A stretch of 64,000 nt of DNA, from assembly GCF_001976145.1 (NCBI RefSeq), contig NZ_MOXD01000002.1, positions 1 through 64,000 of the forward strand, read 5' to 3'. This document shows, piece by piece, positions 37,659 to 47,844 of this stretch. Origin of the DNA: Serratia oryzae (GTDB taxonomy: Bacteria; Pseudomonadota; Gammaproteobacteria; Enterobacterales; Enterobacteriaceae). Below the pieces are notes generated by a model. That model was given only the letters and a program-made list of their open reading frames with translations, did no database searches and was not told where the DNA came from. The translations under genes were made by a program, and so were the position numbers. The stretch's first letter is position 1. Each line of letters starts with the position of its first letter.

Positions 37659-38884
37659 ACGGAAGGCTCCTCATCCTGGTGCAAGGTTTCAACCACCTGT
37701 TGGAACATGTGGCGCATCCTTTGCTGGCGCGGTTCTGCCATTTCGCTCTCCAGCGCCAGCCGCCGTTCAAAGACGTCGCTAACGCTCAATTCATTCAGGG
37801 TTTCTCTGTCCTGCTGGGCGATCGCCTGGCGGCGTTGTTCTTTGCTGCGCCGCAGCAGTAATACCTCCACCGGCAGCGCATCGGTCAGTTGCTGGATGCG
37901 GCGCTGGATATCGCTGAGGTAATCCTGCGTCGCCACTTCGATATCCAGCCAAACCGGCAATTCCCCCGAGTAATCGGCAAATTGCCGCAGCTGTTGTTCG
38001 ATCTGCGATATATCGCCTTTGATCAACTGCATCGGTTGGAAGGTGGGCACCTCCAGCGCGTTAACCTGTTGCAGAGCTCCGTCGGCGAAATCGACTAGCA
38101 AGACGCTTTTGGCTTTACCGAGTTCGTCGAAGCTGAGCGGGATCGGTGAGCCGCTGTAGCGAATATGGTCAGATTTAGCCACGTTCTGGGCGCGGTGGAT
38201 ATGGCCGAGCGCAATGTAGTCTGCAGGGGGGAACGCCTGCGCCGGGAAGGCATCCAGCGTGCCGATATAAATATCGCGCACCGAGTCGGAGGTGGTCACC
38301 CCCACGGTGGTTAAGTGGCCGGTGGCGACAATCGGCAGCTTCAGGCCCAGCGCGGCGCGGCGCGCGCAGGCGGCCTGATACAGGTGGTGGTAATGTTCGG
38401 CGATGGCTTCTTGTAATGCCTGCTGCTTTTGCGTGCCGGACTCCCCAGCGCGGCTGGTGAGCAGATCGCGCGGGCGCAGGAACGGAATGGCACACAGCAC
38501 CGCCCCCGGTCGGCCATCGCGCTGCTGCAACACCAGGATCTGCTGTTCAATTGCCGTTTGCGCATTGGCAATCACGGTGGTATTCAGACAGGAGAGCAGC
38601 TCACGCGATTCATTGAGCGTGGCCACGGAGTCATGGTTGCCGCCCAGGATCACCAACTGGCAGCCGGTATGCTGTAATTCCACCACAAAGCGGTTGTACA
38701 GTTCGCGGGCGTAGCTCGGCGGGGAACCGGTATCGAACAGATCCCCGGCGACGATCAGCGCATCCACCTGCTGCTGCTCCACCTGTTCGATCAGCCAGCG
38801 CAAAAAGGCCTGGTGCTCGGCGGCACGGCTTTTGGTGAAAAAGTATTGGCCCAGATGCCAGTCAGAGGTATGAATCAGGCGCAT
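37655..38884 (-). CDS. sbcD: Exonuclease subunit SbcD (Mre11-like)
   Basis: The 409-residue nuclease has the metallophosphatase motifs [22 protein letters not shown] and GHIHRAQNV. The ATG at 38884 gives the family [10 protein letters not shown] start. It precedes sbcC and overlaps it by four bases. It is divergent from phoB, as in E. coli. Confidence 0.95.
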   Translation of the reverse strand: MRLIHTSDWHLGQYFFTKSRAAEHQAFLRWLIEQVEQQQVDALIVAGDLFDTGSPPSYARELYNRFVVELQHTGCQLVILGGNHDSVATLNESRELLSCLNTTVIANAQTAIEQQILVLQQRDGRPGAVLCAIPFLRPRDLLTSRAGESGTQKQQALQEAIAEHYHHLYQAACARRAALGLKLPIVATGHLTTVGVTTSDSVRDIYIGTLDAFPAQAFPPADYIALGHIHRAQNVAKSDHIRYSGSPIPLSFDELGKAKSVLLVDFADGALQQVNALEVPTFQPMQLIKGDISQIEQQLRQFADYSGELPVWLDIEVATQDYLSDIQRRIQQLTDALPVEVLLLRRSKEQRRQAIAQQDRETLNELSVSDVFERRLALESEMAEPRQQRMRHMFQQVVETLHQDEEPSV

Positions 38885-39013
38885 GATACTCCCTGCGTAA
38901 AATATAACTGTGTTAATGATAAGGGGCGGCTGTGCCCGGTGGTAACGCAATCATTATGACATCTAAATGATTTTTCTTTGATCGTTAGAATAGAGCCGCA
39001 AAGGTAGCAGTGA

Positions 39014-39042
39014 TTTTCATAAAAGTGTCACAAAACTGACGC
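39014..39042 (+). promoter_or_regulatory. Pho box of phoBR
   Basis: Tandem 11-bp units TTTTCATAAAA, GTGTCACAAAA and CTGACGC-ATAAT follow the PhoB consensus (CTGTCAT with a 4-base AT spacer) and match the E. coli phoB box in order. A CATAAT -10-like box follows at about 39042. Autoactivation by phosphorylated PhoB is expected. Confidence 0.85.
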
Positions 39043-39090
39043 ATAATGGCACCGCAACATAGCCTAAATAACACATTGGCAGGATTGACG

Positions 39091-39780
39091 ATGGCAAGAC
39101 GCATACTGGTGGTGGAAGACGAAGCGCCGATCCGTGAGATGGTGTGCTTTGTGTTGGAACAGAATGGTTACCAACCGTTGGAAGCCGAGGATTACGACAG
39201 TGCCATTACGCGCCTGTCCGAGCCGTTCCCTGATTTGGTGTTACTTGACTGGATGTTGCCCGGCGGTTCTGGCATTCAGTTTATCAAGCATATGAAGCGC
39301 GAGGCGCTGACCCGGGATATCCCGGTGATGATGCTGACCGCACGCGGTGAAGAAGAAGATCGGGTGCGCGGCCTGGAAGTGGGGGCGGATGATTACATCA
39401 CCAAACCGTTCTCGCCCAAAGAGCTGGTGGCGCGAATCAAAGCGGTGATGCGCCGGATATCACCGATGGCAGTGGAAGACGTGATTGAAATGCAAGGATT
39501 AAGCCTGGATCCTTCTTCACACCGGGTGATGGCGAGCGGCCAGGCGCTCGATATGGGGCCGACCGAGTTCAAGCTGTTGCACTTCTTTATGACCCACCCA
39601 GAGCGGGTTTATAGCCGTGAGCAGTTGCTTAATCACGTCTGGGGCACTAACGTTTATGTAGAAGACCGTACCGTTGATGTGCATATCCGCCGGCTGCGTA
39701 AGGCGCTGGAGACCAGTGGTCATGACAAAATGGTTCAAACCGTTCGGGGCACCGGCTACCGGTTCTCTACGCGCTATTGA
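39091..39780 (+). CDS. phoB: Phosphate response regulator PhoB
   Basis: The 229-residue regulator has a receiver domain with the phosphorylated aspartate in [13 protein letters not shown] (Asp54 region), Lys in [13 protein letters not shown], and an OmpR-type winged helix (about residues 130-229, with [13 protein letters not shown]). It switches on phosphate-starvation genes. The ATG at 39091 follows AGGA; the longer frame from 39046 would lie in the promoter. Confidence 0.96.
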   Translation: MARRILVVEDEAPIREMVCFVLEQNGYQPLEAEDYDSAITRLSEPFPDLVLLDWMLPGGSGIQFIKHMKREALTRDIPVMMLTARGEEEDRVRGLEVGADDYITKPFSPKELVARIKAVMRRISPMAVEDVIEMQGLSLDPSSHRVMASGQALDMGPTEFKLLHFFMTHPERVYSREQLLNHVWGTNVYVEDRTVDVHIRRLRKALETSGHDKMVQTVRGTGYRFSTRY

Positions 39781-39804
39781 TCGCGCTATGCTGGAGCAGA
39801 TGTC

Positions 39805-41121
39805 GTGTTAGAACGCCTATCCTGGAAGAGGCTGGCTCTTGAGCTGGCCCTTTTTTGTTTGCCTGCAGTATTGCTGGGGCTGATTTTTGGCTATTTGCCC
39901 TGGTTCCTGCTGGTGGCGGTGCTGATTGCACTGGCCTGGAATTTTTACAACCAACTCAAACTCTCCCACTGGCTGTGGGTTGATCGCAGCATGACGCCGC
40001 CGCCGGGGCGCTGGAGCTGGGAGCCGCTGTTTTACGGCCTGTATCAGATGCAGCAGCGTAACCGTCGCCGCCGTCGTGAACTGGCGCTGCTGATTAAACG
40101 CTTTCGCAGCGGGGCCGAATCCCTGCCCGATGCGGTGGTGATGACTACCGTCGAAGGCAATATTTTCTGGTGTAACGGCCTGGCGCAGCATCTGCTGGGC
40201 TTCCGCTGGCCGGAGGATAACGGCCAGCATATCCTCAACCTGCTGCGTTACCCGGAGTTCAGCCAGTATCTGCAACAGCAGGAATTCTCTAAACCGCTGA
40301 CGCTGCAGTTGAATAACGAGCACTTTGTCGAGTTCCGCGTAATGCCCTATTCCGAAGGGCAATTGCTGATGGTGGCGCGCGATGTGACCCAGATGCGCCA
40401 GTTGGAAGGGGCTCGCCGTAACTTCTTCGCTAACGTCAGCCATGAGCTACGCACCCCGCTGACGGTACTGCAAGGCTATCTGGAGATGATGAGCGATCAG
40501 GAACTGGATGGTTCACTGCGCGGCAAAGCGCTGAGCACCATGCAGGAGCAGACCAAACGCATGGACGGTCTGGTGAAGCAGTTGCTGACGCTGTCACGTA
40601 TTGAGGCGGCTCCCAACGTCGATATGAATGAAAAAGTGGATATTCCACTGATGCTGCGGGTGTTGCAGCGCGAAGCGCAGTCGCTCAGTAATGGCAATCA
40701 TGCGATCAGCTTCCGCGTTAATGAAAACCTTAGGGTGTTTGGCAATGAGGATCAGTTGCGCAGCGCGGTTTCCAATCTGGTGTATAACGCCGTAAACCAT
40801 ACGCCGCCGGGCACCAATATTGAGGTGAGTTGGCAACAGACGCCACAGGGCGCGCAGTTTCAGGTTAGCGACAGCGGGCCGGGGATCGCTTCTGAGCATC
40901 TCCCTCGGCTCACCGAGCGTTTCTACCGCGTTGATAAGGCGCGTTCACGCCAGACCGGCGGCAGCGGGCTGGGGCTGGCGATCGTCAAGCATGCGCTCAG
41001 CCACCATGATTCACGGCTGGAGATTTTGAGCGAGCCCGGTATCGGCACGCGTTTCATCTTTACCTTGCCTAATCGGTTGATTGTCGCCGCTGCTTTGTCA
41101 GAGAATGCGGTGAAAAATTAA
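39805..41121 (+). CDS. phoR: Phosphate sensor histidine kinase PhoR
   Basis: The 438-residue kinase has two N-terminal membrane segments with no large periplasmic domain, a PAS domain, the H-box [21 protein letters not shown] with the phosphorylated histidine, and N, G1 and G2 boxes ([36 protein letters not shown]). The start is GTG at 39805 with GGAG upstream. It follows phoB by 24 bp. Confidence 0.95.
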   Translation: MLERLSWKRLALELALFCLPAVLLGLIFGYLPWFLLVAVLIALAWNFYNQLKLSHWLWVDRSMTPPPGRWSWEPLFYGLYQMQQRNRRRRRELALLIKRFRSGAESLPDAVVMTTVEGNIFWCNGLAQHLLGFRWPEDNGQHILNLLRYPEFSQYLQQQEFSKPLTLQLNNEHFVEFRVMPYSEGQLLMVARDVTQMRQLEGARRNFFANVSHELRTPLTVLQGYLEMMSDQELDGSLRGKALSTMQEQTKRMDGLVKQLLTLSRIEAAPNVDMNEKVDIPLMLRVLQREAQSLSNGNHAISFRVNENLRVFGNEDQLRSAVSNLVYNAVNHTPPGTNIEVSWQQTPQGAQFQVSDSGPGIASEHLPRLTERFYRVDKARSRQTGGSGLGLAIVKHALSHHDSRLEILSEPGIGTRFIFTLPNRLIVAAALSENAVKN

Positions 41122-41136
41122 CGCGCGGACGTGGTT

Positions 41137-42084
41137 ATGGCCCGATTTACCTCAGGATTACTGCTTGGTCTGATGCTGTTGCTCAGCCCCGGAGCACAGG
41201 CGCAGCCGGACGGCATGCTGGCTGGCAATCTTTCCAGCGTAGGTTCAGACACGCTGGCCAACCTGATGGCGCTGTGGGGGCAGGATTTTAGCCGCCACTA
41301 TCCCAATGTTAACCTGCAAATCCAGGCCGCCGGTTCCTCCACGGCCCCGACCGCACTGGCGGCGGGTGCGGCCCAACTGGGGCCGATGAGCCGCCCGATG
41401 AAAGCGGCGGAAATATCGGCCTTTGAGCAACATTATGGTTATCCGCCGCTGGCGGTGCCGGTGGCGGTCGATGCGCTGGTGGTGCTGGTCCATCAGGACA
41501 ACCCGCTGCGCGGGCTGAACCTGCAGCAACTCGATCAGATCTTTTCCTCCACCCGCCGCTGCGGCGAAAATAGCGCGATCCAACGCTGGGGCGAACTGGG
41601 GTTGCAGGGCAGTTGGGTACCGCGCACTTTGCAACGCTTTGGCCGCAATTCTGCTTCCGGTACCTACGGCTATTTCAAGCTGCGTGCCCTGTGTGGCGGG
41701 GATTTTATGGCGCGAGTGAATGAACTGCCAGGTTCGGCTTCGGTGGTGCAGGCGGTGGCGGGATCGTTAAGCGGCATCGGCTATGCCAGCATTGGTTTTC
41801 GTGCCAGCGGGGTGCGTTTGCTGCCGTTGGCTGAATCAGGCCATCGCTACGTCGCCCCGACGGAAAGTAATGTGCGTAACGGTAGCTATCCGCTGGCGCG
41901 TTATCTGTATATCTACATCAATAAAGCACCGAACCAGCCACTGGAACCGCTGACTGCAGCTTTTCTCGATCGCGTGCTTTCGCAGCAAGGGCAGGCGCTG
42001 GTGAATCACGACGGTTATCTGCCATTGCCCCCGGACACGCTGCGCAAAACGCGCATGATTCTGGGGTTGGAACCGCTTTTTTGA
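41137..42084 (+). CDS. PstS-like phosphate-binding protein, third gene of the phoBR operon
   Basis: The 315-residue product has a signal peptide ([22 protein letters not shown]) and a periplasmic binding fold of the PstS type: [45 protein letters not shown] and [15 protein letters not shown], which resemble phosphate ligands. The ATG at 41137 lies 15 bp past the phoR stop; a GTG at 41131 is also possible. It is not the pst-operon PstS, since no pst permease or phoU follows. It could be an accessory phosphate sensor or scavenger. Confidence 0.85.
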   Translation: MARFTSGLLLGLMLLLSPGAQAQPDGMLAGNLSSVGSDTLANLMALWGQDFSRHYPNVNLQIQAAGSSTAPTALAAGAAQLGPMSRPMKAAEISAFEQHYGYPPLAVPVAVDALVVLVHQDNPLRGLNLQQLDQIFSSTRRCGENSAIQRWGELGLQGSWVPRTLQRFGRNSASGTYGYFKLRALCGGDFMARVNELPGSASVVQAVAGSLSGIGYASIGFRASGVRLLPLAESGHRYVAPTESNVRNGSYPLARYLYIYINKAPNQPLEPLTAAFLDRVLSQQGQALVNHDGYLPLPPDTLRKTRMILGLEPLF

Positions 42085-42589
42085 GAGCAAAAAACGAGCG
42101 CATTATGTGCGATGAATGGCTAAATTTTGGTGTTTGTACGCAATATTTAGCACAATGTTTCACACTCTGTGAGCTTATTGCTCAAAGATAATACAAATCA
42201 TGTAGTGTGTATTTCTTGATAACCCCTATGATCGACTGGCTATAAAATATTATCTGGACGATCGCTCTGCTTTCTTTGCTGCATCTTGTCTTTCAGCGCT
42301 ATAAACGCTTAACTTAGCCCGCGTTGCTGGATTAAACCTCCATTCAACCCCCATGGTGTTTCACCCCCAGCGTTGCTGGTTGCAACCATGAAATCGGTTG
42401 GGGATATCACTTCTAAAACGCTGCCCATCATCATGAGCAACCCTTTTGGATCGGTACGACGCGCCAGATATTGTGCGTTTTGGTTGCCGATCAGGCTCAG
42501 GATGCCAGGGCAGGCCGCAACTCAATTCCGGTTTTTTGCCACGACACGGGCGGAAATTTTTTTCATTTTTACAGGCAACACAACATAGT
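42085..42589 (+). other. Long leader region of brnQ, 505 bp
   Basis: No confirmed gene lies between the PstS-like gene and brnQ. An open frame from ATG 42388 (MKSVGDITSKTLP...) ends in TAG at 42586-42588, one base before the brnQ ATG. The brnQ start has no good ribosome site, so the frame could be a translated leader that hands ribosomes over, or chance. AT-rich DNA around 42170-42250 probably holds the promoter. Confidence 0.4.
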
Positions 42590-43912
42590 ATGAGTCAGCG
42601 TTTAACATCAAAAGATATTCTGGCGTTGGGGTTTATGACCTTCGCCTTATTCGTCGGTGCCGGGAACATTATCTTCCCACCGATGGTGGGTTTGCAGTCT
42701 GGTGAGCACGTATGGACTGCGGCATTGGGCTTTCTGATCACCGCCGTGGGGCTGCCGGTGGTGACGGTGATCGCGCTGGCGCGCGTGGGGGGCGGTGTTG
42801 ATGCCCTGAGCACGCCGATTGGCCGTAGCGCCGGTTTGCTGTTGGCGACGGTGTGCTATCTGGCCGTCGGCCCGCTGTTTGCTACTCCGCGCACGGCTAC
42901 CGTTTCTTTTGAAGTGGGGATTGCGCCGTTGACCGGTGACGGCCCGCTGCCGCTGTTTATCTACAGCCTGGTCTACTTCGCGCTGGTGATCGGTATTTCA
43001 CTGTATCCGGGCCGCCTGCTTGATACCGTGGGGCATATTCTGGCACCGCTGAAGATCGTGGCGCTGGCCGTTCTGGGTATTGCCGCGCTGATGTGGCCCG
43101 CAGGGGCACCGATCCCGGCGGTAGAGGCTTATCAGAGCGTGCCTTTCTCCTCCGGCTTCGTCAATGGTTACCTGACCATGGACACGCTCGGGGCGATGGT
43201 GTTCGGCATCGTGATCGTGAATGCCGCACGTTCGCGCGGGGTGAAGGATGCCGGTCTGCTGACCCGTTACACTATTCTGGCCGGTTTGATCGCCGGTATT
43301 GGCCTGACGCTGGTGTATCTGAGCCTGTTCAAGCTGGGCTCGGGCAGTGGCGTGCTGACGCCAGATGCCACCAATGGCGCGGTGATCCTGCATGCCTATG
43401 TGCAGAATACCTTTGGCGGCTTGGGGAGCTTCTTCCTGGCTGCGCTGATCTTTATCGCCTGCATGGTCACGGCGGTGGGCCTGACCTGCGCCTGCGCCGA
43501 GTTTTTTGAGCAGTATCTGCCGTTCTCGTACAAGACGCTGGTGTTTATTCTGGGTCTGTTCTCTATGGTGGTTTCCAACCTCGGCCTGAGCCATCTGATT
43601 CAGATCTCGATCCCGGTACTGACCGCGATCTATCCTCCTTGCATCGTGCTGGTGGTGCTGAGCTTCACCCTGCGCTGGTGGAACAGTTCTTCACGTATTG
43701 TTGCGCCGGTGATGTTAGTCAGCCTGTTGTTTGGTATTCTTGACGCGGTGAAAGCGTCCAGCTTCCAGCATCTGCTGCCAGCCTGGAGCGATAACCTGCC
43801 GTTGGCGGCGCAGGGCTTGGCATGGTTGCCGCCTTCGCTGCTGATGCTGGCGCTGGTCGCAATTTATGATCGGGTTTTTGCACGCAGCCGTGAAGTGACT
43901 GTGCATTCATAA
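42590..43912 (+). CDS. brnQ: Branched-chain amino acid transporter (LIVCS family)
   Basis: BrnQ imports leucine, isoleucine and valine with a cation. The 440-residue protein matches E. coli BrnQ length, with [20 protein letters not shown] at the start, the family loop [14 protein letters not shown] and about twelve membrane helices. The ATG at 42590 gives the family N-terminus. Confidence 0.95.
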   Translation: MSQRLTSKDILALGFMTFALFVGAGNIIFPPMVGLQSGEHVWTAALGFLITAVGLPVVTVIALARVGGGVDALSTPIGRSAGLLLATVCYLAVGPLFATPRTATVSFEVGIAPLTGDGPLPLFIYSLVYFALVIGISLYPGRLLDTVGHILAPLKIVALAVLGIAALMWPAGAPIPAVEAYQSVPFSSGFVNGYLTMDTLGAMVFGIVIVNAARSRGVKDAGLLTRYTILAGLIAGIGLTLVYLSLFKLGSGSGVLTPDATNGAVILHAYVQNTFGGLGSFFLAALIFIACMVTAVGLTCACAEFFEQYLPFSYKTLVFILGLFSMVVSNLGLSHLIQISIPVLTAIYPPCIVLVVLSFTLRWWNSSSRIVAPVMLVSLLFGILDAVKASSFQHLLPAWSDNLPLAAQGLAWLPPSLLMLALVAIYDRVFARSREVTVHS

Positions 43913-43932
43913 AACTGCGATCTTAATTTTGG

Positions 43933-43958
43933 GCCACGGACTTGTCCGTGGCTTTTGT
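43933..43958 (+). terminator. Rho-independent terminator of brnQ
   Basis: GCCACGGAC and GTCCGTGGC form a 9-bp stem with a two-base loop, then TTTTGTT. It sits just before the proY ribosome site. Confidence 0.82.
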
Positions 43959-43983
43959 TCGTTTAAAGGGACAGGTCATTTCC

Positions 43984-45387
43984 ATGCAACAACAGTCATC
44001 CACCACAGCGCCTAATAAGCTGAAGCGTGGCCTCAGTACGCGCCACATCCGCTTTATGGCCCTCGGTTCCGCGATCGGCACCGGCTTATTCTACGGTTCA
44101 GCCGAAGCTATCCGCATGGCAGGCCCCAGCGTTCTGCTGGCTTACCTGATCGGCGGGATCGTCGCGTTCATCATCATGCGCGCACTGGGCGAAATGTCGG
44201 TCAATAACCCGCAGGCCAGTTCGTTCTCACGCTATGCCCAGGATTACCTTGGCCCGATGGCCGGTTATATCACGGGCTGGACCTACTGCTTTGAAATCCT
44301 GATCGTGGCCATTGCCGACGTGACGGCGTTTGGCATCTATATGGGCGTCTGGTTCCCCGATGTGCAGCACTGGGTCTGGGTATTAAGCGTGGTGCTGATC
44401 ATCGGTGCCATCAACCTGATGAGCGTGAAGGTGTTTGGTGAGCTGGAGTTCTGGCTCTCCTTCTTCAAAGTGGCCACCATTATCATCATGATCGTTGCCG
44501 GAATCGGCATCATTGTCTGGGGCATTGGCAATGGTGGGCAAGCGACCGGTATTAGCAATCTGTGGACGAATGGCGGCTTCTTCAGCAATGGCTTTATCGG
44601 CATGCTGCTGTCGCTGCAACTGGTGATGTTTGCCTATGGCGGCATCGAGATTATCGGTATCACCGCCGGTGAAGCCAAAAATCCGAAGGTGTCGATCCCG
44701 AAAGCCATCAACTCGGTGCCATGGCGTATTCTGGTGTTCTATGTGGGAACGCTGTTTGTCATCATGTCGATCTACCCGTGGAATCAGGTGGGCACTAACG
44801 GCAGCCCGTTTGTGCTGACCTTCCAGCATATGGGGATCACCATGGCGGCAGGCATTCTCAACTTTGTGGTGATCACCGCGTCACTGTCGGCGATCAACAG
44901 CGATGTGTTCGGCGTTGGCCGTATGATGCACGGTCTGGCCGAGCAGGGCCATGCGCCGCAGGTGTTCAGTAAAATCTCCAAGCGCGGCATTCCGTGGGTG
45001 ACGGTGGTGGTAATGATGGCGGCCATGCTGATTGCCGTGTACCTCAACTACATCATGCCGGAAAGCGTGTTCCTGGTGATCGCCTCACTGGCCACCTTCG
45101 CCACCGTGTGGGTGTGGATTATGATCCTGATCTCGCAGATCGCTTTCCGCCGCAGCCTGAGCAAGGATCAGGTGAAGAAGCTGGACTTCCCGCTGCGCGG
45201 CGGCGTGTTCACTTCGGTGCTTGCCATTATCTTCCTGGTGTTCATTATCGGCCTGATTGGCTACTTCCCGGCCACCCGCGTCTCGCTGTATGCCGGGCTG
45301 GTGTGGGTCGCCTTGCTGCTGCTGGGTTACTACATCAAAGTAAAACGCCAGAAGAAGCAGGCGTTGTTGGCAACACAGCAGGATTGA
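43984..45387 (+). CDS. proY: Proline/aromatic-type amino acid permease ProY
   Basis: The 467-residue APC-family permease has [31 protein letters not shown] at the start, the consensus helix-1 loop, and about twelve helices. ProY is a cryptic proline permease in Salmonella. The ATG at 43984 follows an AGG ribosome site; an in-frame ATG at 43942 lies inside the terminator. Confidence 0.9.
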   Translation: MQQQSSTTAPNKLKRGLSTRHIRFMALGSAIGTGLFYGSAEAIRMAGPSVLLAYLIGGIVAFIIMRALGEMSVNNPQASSFSRYAQDYLGPMAGYITGWTYCFEILIVAIADVTAFGIYMGVWFPDVQHWVWVLSVVLIIGAINLMSVKVFGELEFWLSFFKVATIIIMIVAGIGIIVWGIGNGGQATGISNLWTNGGFFSNGFIGMLLSLQLVMFAYGGIEIIGITAGEAKNPKVSIPKAINSVPWRILVFYVGTLFVIMSIYPWNQVGTNGSPFVLTFQHMGITMAAGILNFVVITASLSAINSDVFGVGRMMHGLAEQGHAPQVFSKISKRGIPWVTVVVMMAAMLIAVYLNYIMPESVFLVIASLATFATVWVWIMILISQIAFRRSLSKDQVKKLDFPLRGGVFTSVLAIIFLVFIIGLIGYFPATRVSLYAGLVWVALLLLGYYIKVKRQKKQALLATQQD

Positions 45388-45391
45388 CGTG

Positions 45392-45427
45392 AACAATATC
45401 GGCCCTGATCGCAGGGCCGATATTGTT
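45392..45427 (+). terminator. Rho-independent terminator of proY
   Basis: A perfect 16-bp stem (AACAATATCGGCCCTG and complement) with a 4-base loop begins 4 bp past the stop. The arm itself supplies the AT-rich end. Confidence 0.85.
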
Positions 45428-45523
45428 ATAGAGCTACCCCTTTCAACGTTGTTCAAAAAACACTCTCATTATCAACCAGGCGTTAGCGTTGATTTACCCT
45501 GGGAACTGCATCTCCACCCCTCG

Positions 45524-45533
45524 GCTCCTCCCC
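45524..45533 (-). promoter_or_regulatory. Candidate MalT box upstream of malZ
   Basis: The minus strand reads GGGGAGGAGC, nine of ten bases of the MalT consensus GGGGA(T/G)GAGG. It lies about 105 bp before the malZ start. malZ belongs to the maltose regulon in E. coli. Confidence 0.45.
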
Positions 45534-45636
45534 CGAGTTTGTCGCTCAGAGAGGAGGGGAAATGTCACTCAACGTGGCATTGTTCCGGACATTAAACAAT
45601 GTCGTCGATTTCGTTTTGTACATCAGGAGAACCTTA

Positions 45637-47460
45637 ATGCTTAACGCCTGGCATCAACCCGTTCCCCCCTTCGTGGTGAAGAAAGGGCAACGTCTGGAGA
45701 TCACGCTGTGGCTGCAGGGGGAGGATCTGCCCGAACAGGTCTTCTTGCGCACCGAACCGGATAATGAGGAATGGTTGCTGAAAATGAAGGCGCAGGCCTC
45801 GGAAGGCATGTGGCGCTATCACGCCAGCCTGACATTGAACGAGGGAGAGGCCACCCGGCGCTACTGTTTCAAACTGTTGTGGGCCGATCGCCAGCAGTGG
45901 TTTGGCCCACAAGGGGGGGCGCTGATCCCGCCGGGGCAACTGGCGCAATTCGCGGTCGATGAGCCGAATCATAGCCCGATGTGGGTGGCCGACCAGGTGT
46001 TTTACCAGATATTCCCCGATCGTTTTGCCAGCAGCGGCGCAGCGCATGGCATTAAAAGTGGCAGCTATCGCCATCATGCAGCAGGATGCGAGGTGATACG
46101 CCGCGACTGGCAACATCCGCTGGAAGAGAAACATGCGGCGTCGACCTTCTACGGTGGCGATCTGGATGGCATCAGCGAGAAACTGCCGTACCTGCAGCAG
46201 CTTGGCGTGACGGCGTTGTATCTCAACCCGGTTTTCACCTCGCCGAGTGTGCATAAATATGACACTGACGATTATTACCAGGTCGATCCGTACTTTGGCG
46301 GCAACGAGGCACTGCAGCGTTTGCGAGTAAGTACTCACAAGGTGGGGATGAAAATGGTGCTGGATGGGGTTTTCAACCATACCGGCGATTCACACCCGTG
46401 GTTTGATCGCTATCAGCAGGGTGAGCAGGGGGCGTGTCACCACCCAGACTCCCCTTATCGCGGCTGGTTTAATTTTTATCCGGATGGCGAGGCATTGACC
46501 TGGAAGGGCCATACTAATCTGCCCAAACTCAATTTCGCCGAGCCACGGGTGGTTGATGCCATTTATCGTGCCGATAACAGCGTAGTGCGTTATTGGATGC
46601 GGCCGCCTTACAGCATTGACGGCTGGCGGTTGGACGTGGTGCATATGCTGGGGGAAAACGGCGGAGCTGAGGGGAATTTGCAACATTTGGCCGGTATTTA
46701 TCAGGTGGTCAAGCAGGAGAACCCAGAGGCTTACGTGCTGGGCGAGCATTTTGGTGATGCCCGCCGCTGGCTGCACGCCGGGGTTGAAGACGCTGCCATG
46801 AACTATGTGGGCTTTGCGTTACCGGTGCGGGCGTTTCTGGCCGGGCAGGACGTGGCCTACCATCCGGTACAGATTGATGCGGCCACCTGCGCGGAGTGGA
46901 TGGACGGTTATCGTGCCGGGTTGCCGCACAATCGCCAACTGATTCAGTTTAACCAACTGGACAGCCACGATACCGCACGTTTTCTGACGATGCTGGAAAA
47001 TAACACCCGGCGTATGCAGATGGCGGCGGTGTGGCTGATGAGCTGGATCGGGGTGCCTTGCCTGTATTATGGCGACGAAATCGGCCTGGACGGCGGCAAC
47101 GATCCGTTCTGCCGCAAAACCTTCCCGTGGGATGAAAGCCAGTGGGATCACCTGCTGCTGAACCTGTTCCGCCGCCTGATTGCGCTGCGTAAACAGAGCA
47201 AAGCGCTACGGCGCGGCGGCTGCCAGGTATTGTATGCCGCAGGGGAAACGCTGGTGTTTGTGCGTACTTACCAGCAAGAGCAGGTGCTGGTGGCGTTGCA
47301 GCGCAGCGGTAGCGGCGAAGCGGTATTGCCATACAGCCCGTTACTGGCGCAGGGCACATGGCTGCGGTTAGAGGGGGAGGGTGAACTCAAGGTGGCAGAG
47401 CAGGGGTTGCAACTGCGGTTGGGCGCGGAATCTGCCTCGATCTGGCGGCTTAGCCGTTGA
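45637..47460 (+). CDS. malZ: Maltodextrin glucosidase
   Basis: MalZ removes glucose from the reducing end of maltodextrins in the cytoplasm. The 607-residue GH13 protein has the (beta/alpha)8 motifs DGVFNHTG, GWRLDVVHM (nucleophile Asp), VLGEHFGD (acid Glu) and LDSHDT. The ATG at 45637 follows AGGAGA and gives the family length (604 in E. coli). Confidence 0.95.
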   Translation: MLNAWHQPVPPFVVKKGQRLEITLWLQGEDLPEQVFLRTEPDNEEWLLKMKAQASEGMWRYHASLTLNEGEATRRYCFKLLWADRQQWFGPQGGALIPPGQLAQFAVDEPNHSPMWVADQVFYQIFPDRFASSGAAHGIKSGSYRHHAAGCEVIRRDWQHPLEEKHAASTFYGGDLDGISEKLPYLQQLGVTALYLNPVFTSPSVHKYDTDDYYQVDPYFGGNEALQRLRVSTHKVGMKMVLDGVFNHTGDSHPWFDRYQQGEQGACHHPDSPYRGWFNFYPDGEALTWKGHTNLPKLNFAEPRVVDAIYRADNSVVRYWMRPPYSIDGWRLDVVHMLGENGGAEGNLQHLAGIYQVVKQENPEAYVLGEHFGDARRWLHAGVEDAAMNYVGFALPVRAFLAGQDVAYHPVQIDAATCAEWMDGYRAGLPHNRQLIQFNQLDSHDTARFLTMLENNTRRMQMAAVWLMSWIGVPCLYYGDEIGLDGGNDPFCRKTFPWDESQWDHLLLNLFRRLIALRKQSKALRRGGCQVLYAAGETLVFVRTYQQEQVLVALQRSGSGEAVLPYSPLLAQGTWLRLEGEGELKVAEQGLQLRLGAESASIWRLSR

Positions 47461-47499
47461 ATGCGTAACGATTAAATAGACCTATCTCTCCAATTGAGC

Positions 47500-47531
47500 G
47501 GGCGTTGCCGTTGGCTGTAACGCCCCGTTTA
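47500..47531 (+). terminator. Terminator after malZ
   Basis: GGGCGTT and AACGCCC form a stem with a 12-base loop, followed by CGTTTAT. Confidence 0.6.
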
Positions 47532-47689
47532 TCCAGGCAAGCCCGCCGCTTATTTCTCTCCTTATAACGTCATGCTTTGGTGATGGGAATGTGATCACGA
47601 TCGGAATTTGTAGCGCCTTTAGGCTATATGTTAACGAACTGTGATTTTGTTCAAACATTTGTTTTCTTGGCTTTGCTTATATGATGCTC

Positions 47690-47804
47690 AATGTTTACGT
47701 TGTCATTTCTAGTTTTGGTGAGTATTTAATGATTAATCTTATGAAATATATCGATTAATAACTTGGCACGTGTTGTTTTATCTAAAAATGACAACGTCAA
47801 CATT
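47690..47804. promoter_or_regulatory. Inverted operator pair upstream of the pentitol operon
   Basis: AATGTTTACGTTGTCATTT (47690-47708) and the reverse complement of AATGTTGACGTTGTCATTT (47786-47804) differ at one base. Each contains TGAC-GTT-GTCA or a variant, a LacI-type palindrome. The 96-bp centre spacing fits looping repression by the LacI protein at 55571. Possible CRP half-sites (TGTGA) lie upstream at 47590 and 47640. Confidence 0.6.
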
Positions 47805-47844
47805 TTGGTTTTTAAGTCTGATAAAGTTGATAATGGAGAGCAAA

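Noticed and set aside
47590-47655. Two TGTGA half-sites as CRP sites
   Set aside because: Each matches only one half of the CRP consensus well. Catabolite control is plausible for the pentitol operon but not supported enough to list as features.
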